From: Methanobacteriota archaeon
Lineage (GTDB): Archaea; Thermoplasmatota; Poseidoniia; Poseidoniales; Poseidoniaceae
Direction of reading: 5' to 3'
NCBI GenBank assembly: GCA_002726395.1
Contig: PBTA01000018.1
Span: 17,070 to 22,273 of the forward strand
DNA: 5,204 nucleotides
The notes beneath the pieces are model-generated. The model had not been told where the DNA came from. It saw only the letters and a program-made list of their open reading frames with translations, and did no database searches. The position numbers and the translations under genes were made by a program. Positions 1-5,204 of the stretch are shown here, piece by piece (positions within the stretch are counted from its first letter, which is position 1; the number at the start of each line of letters is the position of its first letter).

Positions 1-597
1 ATTGATGGCTGGACAATTGATGGTTCCATCGCGGGTCCGGCATTTAGATCACTTGCAGGCAAAGTAAAGGCGGCAGTAGAACAATTACCACTAGAGACGA
101 AGTACCCGATATCTTTGAACATTGATGAGCAAATAGTATCGGTTGAATCTAATCATGTTAAGCGTTTACAGAAGACCGAAACATTGACTGGTGAATGGTT
201 TATCCCTCATGTAGTTGAACCCGCATTTGGTATTGACCGTATCATCTGGCATGTTCTTGATCATGCATATAATGAAATTACAAAACAAGATGATAGTTAC
301 ACAATGATGAAATTAAGTCCAAATATAGTCCCTATCGATTATTGTGTGTTTCCATTATTTGAAAAGGATGGCATGGGGAAACTCGCAGAAACTGTTAATC
401 ATAGATTTAACAATAAACCAGGAATAGTTTCCAGTTATGATTCGAGTGGTTCAATTGGTCGAAGATATGCTAGAGCAGATGAAATTGGGGTGCCAATATG
501 CGTTACTATTGACCACCAATCACTAGAGGATAATACAGTTACTTTTCGGGAACGTGATACTGGAAAACAGACTCGAGTGCCAATTGATGAATTATAA
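1..597 (+). CDS. glyS: Glycyl-tRNA synthetase, C-terminal part (5' end outside window)
   Basis: This enzyme charges tRNA-Gly with glycine in the cytosol and is of the single-chain (alpha2) class II type shared by archaea and eukaryotes. The frame is open from base 1 to the TAA at 595-597, giving 198 residues. A class II motif 3 block, PHVVEPAFGIDR, lies at window residues 69-80; its final Arg (80) is the family's ATP-contacting arginine. It is preceded by VKRLQK, which also matches the family. The anticodon-binding domain follows, with PNIVPIDYCVFPLF near 107-120 and the diagnostic SGSIGRRYARADEIGVP at 149-165, then a TIDH strand and RERDTGKQ. The protein stops right after IDEL, where human GlyRS continues with a further tail. 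A TTG at 115 sits inside the conserved fold and is not a start. The catalytic motifs 1 and 2 lie off the left edge. The next gene, on the same strand, starts 65 bases downstream. Confidence 0.95.
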   Translation: MDGWTIDGSIAGPAFRSLAGKVKAAVEQLPLETKYPISLNIDEQIVSVESNHVKRLQKTETLTGEWFIPHVVEPAFGIDRIIWHVLDHAYNEITKQDDSYTMMKLSPNIVPIDYCVFPLFEKDGMGKLAETVNHRFNNKPGIVSSYDSSGSIGRRYARADEIGVPICVTIDHQSLEDNTVTFRERDTGKQTRVPIDEL

Positions 598-627
598 TTG
601 AATCCAAATTTTCTGGTTGCTAAATCA

Positions 628-640
628 TCAATATTGAATA
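628..640 (+). promoter_or_regulatory. Possible TATA-like promoter element / palindrome upstream of rfcL
   Basis: TCAATATTGA at 628-637 is a perfect 10-base palindrome inside an AT-rich run that continues to 640. The AT-rich part (631-640) is centred about 27 bases before the rfcL ATG, the distance expected of an archaeal TATA box if transcription starts at or next to the start codon. The match to a canonical archaeal TATA box is imperfect and the upstream bases are not a clear BRE. An alternative TATA-like element, AATTATAATT at 590-599, overlaps the glyS stop and would give a leader of roughly 40 bases. rfcL may instead be read through from glyS. Confidence 0.25.
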
Positions 641-652
641 ACCTTCAACTCT

Positions 653-656
653 AGGT
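653..656 (+). promoter_or_regulatory. Weak Shine-Dalgarno sequence of rfcL
   Basis: AGGT at 653-656 matches part of the archaeal GGAGGTGAT consensus and is followed by 6 bases before the ATG at 663. The same AGGT-to-ATG distance of 6 bases is found for trkH in this window, which makes this short match more believable than it would be alone. It sits inside the second copy of the direct repeat. Confidence 0.4.
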
Positions 657-662
657 TGCTAT

Positions 663-2177
663 ATGGCCAAAATAAGTGATTGGACAGAGAGGCACAGGCC
701 TTCTTCTGAAAGTCACTTAGAAGGAAATGAATCACAACGACAAAAAATCAGAAAATGGCTGGATGATTGGAAACATGGTTCTCCCAAAAATAAGGCTATT
801 TTACTAGTGGGTCCTCCAGGAGTGGGTAAAACAACAGTTGCTAGAGCAATCGCTAGAGATATGGGATGGAATGTAATTGAACTAAATGCATCAGATGCTC
901 GTAATGCTGCTTCGATTCGCAAGGCAGCTACAAAAGGTGCAACACATCGTTCGTTATTCTACGATCCCAATGAAGCAGCAAAAAGGACCTTGATTTTAAT
1001 CGATGAGGTAGATCACCTTTCAGGTGGACTTAGAACAGTTAGTGAGAATAGGATAAATAAAGCGCTAAATTTTAATCCAGAATCTGCTGAAAATCACAAT
1101 TTATCAGGTGATACTGGTGGCAAAGCAGAGTTACTGAATTTATTGAAAAATACTAAACAACCGGTCATTCTTGCTTGTAATGAAGTAATGGGTTTGTGGG
1201 GTAAATCATCCAATTGGCGCTCTACTCGAGAACGTTTTCAAAGACTTTTAGTCACAATAAATTTCGAACGTGCCAGCAAAGATGCACTACGTAATATTGC
1301 TCGTCGTGTGCTGAAGTCTGAAGGCGTATCATATAATGTGGCGGCCATAGAATTATTGGTTAACAGCAATCCTGGAGATCTAAGAGCCTTAGTAAGAGAT
1401 TTACAGGTAATATGTTCATCAAGTACCAAGTCTATTGATGCAGATTTAGTTAATGATTTCATCAATGCAGGCGAGCGAGATGTTTCAATAGAGGTTTTTC
1501 CTGGACTTGCACAACTTTATCGAACCAATCAAGCCATTGATGCCATCAAATTGGGAATCTCAATTGATAAATCTCCTTCTGATTTATTGAACTGGATACA
1601 TTGGAATAATCCATCGATTTTCACTGATAAGGCTGCCATCAACAGAGGTAATAAAGCTCTATGTACTTCTTCAAAGATGCTAATGGCCATGTATGAAAAT
1701 ACTGCACATCGTTCTTGGTACTGGAGTTCTCAGATATCTGGCTTGGCAGCCTCTGTGGTAAATCAACAAACAAATCAAGGAAAATTATACCCTGGTTATC
1801 CAAATTTTTTGAGGCGCTCTGGTTCGACAACACGAACTAGTGTGGTCAATAGATTGGCTGAGATATCAGGCTCGAGTAAATCAACTGTACGTGATGAATT
1901 GTTGCCAATACTATCAACCCTTCATTCAGAAACGTCATCGTTAGGTAATATAGAGGATTTCTCGATATCTATGAGTCTAGGTTTAACCGGTGATGAACAC
2001 GCAGCTTTGTGTGGATTAACAAAATCTAGGAAATCGACCAAAGAATTAGTTGCTCGCTATAACTTAATTGAATCTGAGCGTGTTATCGTGACGCCGCTTG
2101 TTATTGAAGAAGAACCTGTGAAGGTAGAAAAAGTGATGGATGACAAGCCAAACAAAGGTCAAAGAACTTTATTTTAG
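663..2177 (+). CDS. rfcL: Replication factor C large subunit (clamp loader ATPase)
   Basis: RfcL is the large subunit of the archaeal clamp loader, which with RfcS opens the PCNA ring and loads it onto primer-template DNA using ATP. The AAA+ domain is intact. TERHRP (residues 8-13) matches the family's EKYRP box. Walker A GPPGVGKT is at 50-57, IELNASDAR at 72-80, Walker B LILIDEVD at 110-117, sensor 1 ILACNE with Asn173, and sensor 2 GDLR with Arg241. No SRC arginine finger is seen, as expected for the large subunit. The collar domain spans about 275-440, and a charged tail (481-499) leads to a PCNA-binding ending QRTLF at 500-504. About 60 residues separate Walker B Asp114 from sensor 1 Asn173, about 30 more than I recall for Pyrococcus RfcL. 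The start is secure: an in-frame TAA at 639-641 precedes it and no other start codon lies between. Its length (504 aa) is normal. Confidence 0.96.
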   Translation: MAKISDWTERHRPSSESHLEGNESQRQKIRKWLDDWKHGSPKNKAILLVGPPGVGKTTVARAIARDMGWNVIELNASDARNAASIRKAATKGATHRSLFYDPNEAAKRTLILIDEVDHLSGGLRTVSENRINKALNFNPESAENHNLSGDTGGKAELLNLLKNTKQPVILACNEVMGLWGKSSNWRSTRERFQRLLVTINFERASKDALRNIARRVLKSEGVSYNVAAIELLVNSNPGDLRALVRDLQVICSSSTKSIDADLVNDFINAGERDVSIEVFPGLAQLYRTNQAIDAIKLGISIDKSPSDLLNWIHWNNPSIFTDKAAINRGNKALCTSSKMLMAMYENTAHRSWYWSSQISGLAASVVNQQTNQGKLYPGYPNFLRRSGSTTRTSVVNRLAEISGSSKSTVRDELLPILSTLHSETSSLGNIEDFSISMSLGLTGDEHAALCGLTKSRKSTKELVARYNLIESERVIVTPLVIEEEPVKVEKVMDDKPNKGQRTLF

Positions 2178-2188
2178 GCTGTTATTTT
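2168..2188 (+). terminator. Possible T-rich termination region for rfcL
   Basis: The + strand carries two TTATTTT stretches, at 2169-2175 and 2182-2188, around the rfcL stop. Archaeal transcription commonly terminates at T-rich tracts on the non-template strand, so this is the obvious candidate for the rfcL 3' end. No T run exceeds four bases and I see no hairpin. On the - strand the same region is A-rich, so it would not terminate trkH. The call is weak. Confidence 0.2.
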
Positions 2189-3795
2189 CGTCCAGGTATC
2201 AACTTGCGAAATAAGGCAATTGCCGACCTGTCATTATGTTCCTTATGCTCGTCTTGCCAGGTTTTTGGATGTAGTAATATAATTACAGTTAGTAGTTCCA
2301 ACCTACCAAACCACATCAAAATGGAAGTCAAAATTAGCACTCCCGAATTTAACGGTGACCATGTACTGCTAGGTCCATAATCACCTAGTGCTGGCCCAGT
2401 ATTACCTAGCGAAGATGCGGTAATTCCAATGATACTTTCAAAAGATTCATCGAACATTAGCACCGATAGCAAAATGCTTGCGATTCCAAATAATCCAATC
2501 CATACAAACAACATTCCGACAATTTTGTCAATTTGTTGTGGTTCAACAACTCCGCCATTCATCCGTATTTGTTTGATTTTCCTTGGCTGTGCGATTCTAA
2601 CTAACTCTCTCATTGCTACCTTGAAGGCAAGTATTATTCTCATCAATTTCAATCCACCACTGGTTGAACCGGCACATGCTCCAACAATCATCAAAATCAT
2701 CAAAATGAATTGGGTTACCGCCGGCCAGGTCATGTAATCTTGGGTTGTGTAACCTGTAGAGGTACCAATTGATATGGTTTGAAATAAACTCTGCCTAAAT
2801 GAATCTCCTAAGTTTACATTAGTTGTTACTAATGCCACCATCATTACTGAAACAGCGACTAATATGTATACAAGGTAGGTTTTAAATTCTTCATCTTTGT
2901 AAGCTTTGACAAATTCTCTGGCCAATATAAACCAAATTAGTGTGAAGTTAATACCACCAATAAACATGAAAATTATTATAATTGCTTCAACTCTTAATGA
3001 ATCATAATAACCGATACTGGCATCTCTAGTGGAAAATCCCCCGGTTGCCATTGTTGTGAATCCATGATTAACTGAATCAAATAATGACATTCCTCCAAGA
3101 GTTCCAAGCAAGAATATTTCAATAAACGTGAAGCCAATGTAAATCTTCCATAATGTGAAGGCTGTTTCTTTTACTTTAGGTCTTAGACGAGAAAGGGAAG
3201 GTCCTGTCAGTTCTGCTCTAGCAAGCGCCATTCCTCCACCCATTACTCTTGAAAGTAACATCATTCCAAGCATGATTATCCCCATACCTCCTAGCCATTG
3301 AGTTAAGGAACGCCAAAGGAGAATTCCTCTTGGTTGAGCATTGATACAATCAGGTGTTTGACCAGGGATACAGTTTGGACTCATATCATGTGAGATAACA
3401 GTCGCACCGGTCGTGGTAAAACCTGACATTGATTCAAACCAAGAATTAACCGCACCCCTTGCCATATCTATTAGAGCAGCATCGCTAGCAAATGGCCCAA
3501 CAAAAACTCCTCCAAGCCAATAAGGAAACAAGCCGATGAACACGACAATAGGATAAATCAATGCAACTGCAGCAAAGGCTTCCCGGTCTCGTAATCGTTC
3601 TGCAGTATCACTTCGAGTGCCAAATTTAAGCATTAAGTACCCAATCATGGGAGATAGTATTAGTGGAATTAGAAATCCTCTAAGCGCCATCTCAAGATCA
3701 TCTAACCAAACAGTGATAACTCCACAAATCAATAATGGAATACTTATCGCAATTAATGTCCAGCCAAGAATTAGGCTCAATACATCGAAACGCAT
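2182..3795 (-). CDS. trkH: Trk-type potassium uptake membrane subunit TrkH
   Basis: TrkH is the K+-translocating membrane subunit of the Trk system, working with cytosolic TrkA. The 537 residues show the family architecture: two N-terminal helices (about 6-30, 37-58), then four M1-P-M2 repeats. The four selectivity-filter segments each keep the key glycine: TTTGAT (Gly130), ATGGFS (Gly252), STGYT (Gly348) and LGNTGP (Gly467). Glycine at all four is the K+-selective pattern. The flexible intramembrane gating loop appears as GACAGSTSGGLKLMR (372-386), and WFGRLE (495-500) in the last helix is also conserved. A loop after the first filter (about 133-157) is long and carries Cys142 and Cys150. 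The C-terminal tail of about 28 residues is charged. The ATG follows the trkA stop after 2 bases, with AGGTG upstream, so the start is well supported. The stop lies 4 bases from the convergent rfcL stop. Confidence 0.96.
   Translation of the reverse strand: MRFDVLSLILGWTLIAISIPLLICGVITVWLDDLEMALRGFLIPLILSPMIGYLMLKFGTRSDTAERLRDREAFAAVALIYPIVVFIGLFPYWLGGVFVGPFASDAALIDMARGAVNSWFESMSGFTTTGATVISHDMSPNCIPGQTPDCINAQPRGILLWRSLTQWLGGMGIIMLGMMLLSRVMGGGMALARAELTGPSLSRLRPKVKETAFTLWKIYIGFTFIEIFLLGTLGGMSLFDSVNHGFTTMATGGFSTRDASIGYYDSLRVEAIIIIFMFIGGINFTLIWFILAREFVKAYKDEEFKTYLVYILVAVSVMMVALVTTNVNLGDSFRQSLFQTISIGTSTGYTTQDYMTWPAVTQFILMILMIVGACAGSTSGGLKLMRIILAFKVAMRELVRIAQPRKIKQIRMNGGVVEPQQIDKIVGMLFVWIGLFGIASILLSVLMFDESFESIIGITASSLGNTGPALGDYGPSSTWSPLNSGVLILTSILMWFGRLELLTVIILLHPKTWQDEHKEHNDRSAIALFRKLIPGRK
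2688..2705 (-). repeat. Two-copy in-frame 9-base tandem repeat in trkH
   Basis: TCATCAAAA occurs twice in tandem on the + strand (2688-2696 and 2697-2705). Read as trkH it encodes a duplicated Ile-Leu-Met triplet (residues 364-369, ILMILM) at the start of the helix leading to the gating loop. The repeat keeps frame and hydrophobicity. It is probably a small replication-slippage duplication or simply low-complexity membrane coding sequence. Confidence 0.6.
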
Positions 3796-3797
3796 GG

Positions 3798-5204
3798 TTA
3801 CACCTGGAATTTCCTTTCAAGTTCTGCTACTCTATCAGGTCTGGTGAAGATTATCAGATTATCTTCAGGAAGTAGGACTTTGTCTGGAGCAGGTCGTAAA
3901 TTTTCCCAGTTGCCATCTACAGTTCTTCTTTGAATAAATGCAATTCTCATCCAATCAGTAAATCCAGCTTCAGAAATTCGCATGTTGGAAAATTTATGCT
4001 TTACATCAACCTTCATGCTTATACCAACAATGTTTGGAACATTTGACAATACTGCATAAGCCCCAGCAGCCTTGGTATGTATGTGTGCCAAGATATTGTC
4101 AACCGCGACCCGCTTTCTGTCAACCGCGAAGGTTATCCCCATCCTTTGAGTGACTTTAACTAAATCAGCATCATATAGTAATAAACCAGTACGATTGACG
4201 CCCATGTCACTAGCTAATAATGCCGCAGCAATACTGTCATGGTCAGATTCTAGTGCGGCAATGGCAATGTGATGTTCGGGTATTCCAACTTCTGTTAAAA
4301 TATCTCTATCTAGATGGTCGCCATGAATCACTTCTAAGTTAGGGTGTGAACCGATGTCCGTCGCTGATAACTCATTTGCAGTTTGTAAGTCTCTTTCAAT
4401 CACCGTCACCTTAGCGTCATTCAGCAACCAATTTTCAGCTATCATTTGACCAATTCTATTCGCTCCGATAATTGCTACCTTTGGGGCTATTGGGAAGTCT
4501 GTTGCTTCATGACCAAATATGTTGAGTATTCTATTGAAAGTAGACAGACCGGTAGTGGCCACGGCAATTTTATCATTGGGCATTAGAATAAAGTCCCCAT
4601 CAGGTACTACACTCTTCTCCCCACTTCTCTTTACACCTACAATCAATGGCAATTCTCCGTCGATACTAGAATTAGCTTCTTTCAAAGTCTTGAACACAAT
4701 ATTGTCCGCATTTTTGGTAACATCAAACTCAATGATGTAAGAATCGTGACCGAATGGAATTACTTCTTCTATTGATGAGGATCGCAAACCAGTATGTAAA
4801 CGTTTAATTGCACTATCAAGAGGGTTAACGACATGATTTACCTTAGCCCAACCAGTTAGGTGTCCTTGCTTTTGTTCTTGCATAAAATTCATGCTTCTTA
4901 CTCTTGATATCGATAACAAAGGTTTGGCTTTTGGTCCACCGTATTGGTAATGTGCATGTTCAGCAAGTGCACAGGCCAGTAAATTTCTTTCATCAGAATT
5001 TGTTGCAGCCACAAATATTTCAGCCTCACCAATTCCAGCTTCGTGTAATTTGTCTCTTGTTGTTAAATCACCGTGTATTACTAGAACATCCAGATTTTGA
5101 GCATTCTTCACTGCTCTTGAGTCTGAATCAACTAACACAACATCCATTTCTTCGGCTCTTAGTGCTCTGGCAAGTTCTGTTCCAACCCTTCCTGCACCAC
5201 CAAT
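3798..5204 (-). CDS. trkA: Trk potassium uptake regulatory subunit TrkA (N-terminal few residues outside window)
   Basis: TrkA is the cytosolic ring protein that binds NAD(H)/nucleotide and gates TrkH. The window holds 468 codons and TAA. The arrangement is RCK_N-RCK_C twice, as in E. coli TrkA (458 aa). The first Rossmann fold has GAGRVG at window residues 3-8 and the ribose-binding acid in VLVDSD (Asp26). The first RCK_C runs about 145-220. The second Rossmann fold has GANRIG at 247-252 and Glu270 in VIERD; the second RCK_C runs about 385-468 and ends with LERKFQV. The frame stays open to the right edge, and those 57 bases encode the first glycine motif, so the ATG at 5147 is internal. Only about 4-6 residues should be missing. 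A stretch near residues 82-115 seems longer than in E. coli TrkA. It forms an operon with trkH, which follows 2 bases downstream. The promoter lies outside the window. Confidence 0.95.
   Translation of the reverse strand: MGGAGRVGTELARALRAEEMDVVLVDSDSRAVKNAQNLDVLVIHGDLTTRDKLHEAGIGEAEIFVAATNSDERNLLACALAEHAHYQYGGPKAKPLLSISRVRSMNFMQEQKQGHLTGWAKVNHVVNPLDSAIKRLHTGLRSSSIEEVIPFGHDSYIIEFDVTKNADNIVFKTLKEANSSIDGELPLIVGVKRSGEKSVVPDGDFILMPNDKIAVATTGLSTFNRILNIFGHEATDFPIAPKVAIIGANRIGQMIAENWLLNDAKVTVIERDLQTANELSATDIGSHPNLEVIHGDHLDRDILTEVGIPEHHIAIAALESDHDSIAAALLASDMGVNRTGLLLYDADLVKVTQRMGITFAVDRKRVAVDNILAHIHTKAAGAYAVLSNVPNIVGISMKVDVKHKFSNMRISEAGFTDWMRIAFIQRRTVDGNWENLRPAPDKVLLPEDNLIIFTRPDRVAELERKFQV
3801..3805 (-). 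promoter_or_regulatory. Shine-Dalgarno sequence of trkH, inside the end of trkA
   Basis: On the - strand AGGTG (complement of CACCT at 3801-3805) lies 5 bases before the trkH ATG and within the last codons of trkA. The junction reads TAACCATG, with the trkA stop 2 bases before the trkH start. This layout supports the annotated trkH start and suggests that ribosomes finishing trkA help initiate trkH. Confidence 0.7.
4097..4129 (-). repeat. 12-base direct repeat inside trkA
   Basis: TGTCAACCGCGA on the + strand occurs at 4097-4108 and again at 4118-4129, 21 bases apart (exactly seven codons). In trkA it encodes the Ala-Val-Asp of FAVDRK and of RVAVDN (window residues 359-370), using identical codons including GCG both times. 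The repeat is GC-rich compared with its surroundings. A coding coincidence is the simplest explanation, since the protein itself repeats A-V-D. Confidence 0.55.

Larger units (their letters stand above)
612..661 (+). repeat. Near-identical direct repeat pair in the glyS-rfcL gap
   Basis: TCTGGTTGCTA at 612-622 recurs as TCTAGGTTGCTA at 650-661. The two copies differ by one inserted A and share an exact GGTTGCTA core (615-622 and 654-661, 39 bases apart start to start). The second copy contains the weak ribosome binding site of rfcL and ends one base before its ATG. A 10-base palindrome lies between the copies. The pair could be a regulator-binding or RNA-level element, but in 65 bases of AT-rich spacer an 8-base core repeat could also be chance or a small local duplication. 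No function is assigned. Confidence 0.5.

Noticed and set aside
115..117. TTG as a possible start of a separate 160-residue protein
   Set aside because: The frame is open upstream to base 1 and the upstream codons continue the glycyl-tRNA synthetase fold; the TTG is an internal leucine codon.
590..599. Palindrome AATTATAATT over the glyS stop codon
   Set aside because: It is a simple AT palindrome partly in coding sequence. It is kept only as an alternative TATA-like element in the promoter entry, with no independent support.
1200..1300. Apparent lack of an SRC arginine-finger motif in RfcL
   Set aside because: The clamp-loader large subunit normally lacks it; the small subunit supplies it. 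It is not a defect.
2429..2737. Open frame of about 100 codons on the + strand opposite trkH
   Set aside because: It lies wholly antisense to conserved TrkH helices, and its product is low-complexity and unrecognisable. It is a shadow of the real gene, as are the frames at 3617-3847 and 4519-4740 (+) and 713-922, 1238-1465 and 1639-1833 (-).
3406..3411. Possible altered ion selectivity from the first TrkH filter reading TTTGAT
   Set aside because: The key glycine (Gly130) is present and the Ala-Thr after it is a conservative change from the usual Ala-Ser; the other three filters also keep glycine, so K+ selectivity is the default expectation.
1..5204. tRNA/rRNA genes, CRISPR repeats, insertion sequences, defence or phage genes
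   Set aside because: No repeat arrays, transposase-like frames, terminal inverted repeats or tRNA-like folds were seen. Essentially all the DNA is covered by four recognisable housekeeping genes.

Overview
The window looks like archaeal chromosomal DNA, probably from a euryarchaeal/Thermoplasmatota lineage such as the uncultured marine groups. The evidence is an archaeal-type replication factor C large subunit, a eukaryote/archaeal-type single-chain glycyl-tRNA synthetase, and AGGT-type ribosome binding sites at a fixed distance from two start codons. The DNA is AT-rich and densely packed, with only one intergenic gap longer than a few bases. The lineage below 'archaeon' is inference from gene content and protein flavour, not from a marker-gene comparison.

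Layout, left to right. Positions 1-597 (+) hold the last 198 residues of glycyl-tRNA synthetase, covering class II motif 3 and the anticodon-binding domain. Positions 598-662 are the only real intergenic stretch. They contain a near-identical 11/12-base direct repeat, a 10-base palindrome that doubles as a TATA-like element, and a weak Shine-Dalgarno sequence. Positions 663-2177 (+) encode the complete clamp-loader large subunit RfcL (504 aa). It has an insertion between Walker B and sensor 1 and an unusually abrupt PCNA-binding C-terminus. Positions 2182-3795 (-) encode TrkH (537 aa), the K+-translocating membrane subunit. Positions 3798-5204 (-) encode TrkA, its cytosolic nucleotide-binding gating subunit, cut by the right edge only a few residues from its start.

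Functionally there are two blocks that converge with only 4 bases between stop codons. The left block is information processing (translation and replication). The right block is a two-gene potassium uptake operon, trkA then trkH, with 2 bases between the trkA stop and the trkH start and the trkH ribosome binding site inside the end of trkA, which suggests translational coupling.

I found no mobile element, CRISPR array, RNA gene or defence-type system. All four genes are recognisable housekeeping genes, so I do not claim a new system. The points worth a second look are the repeat/palindrome arrangement before rfcL, the shortened clamp-binding tail and the insertion in RfcL, the two-cysteine extracytoplasmic loop in TrkH, and the trkA start, which is easily misplaced.
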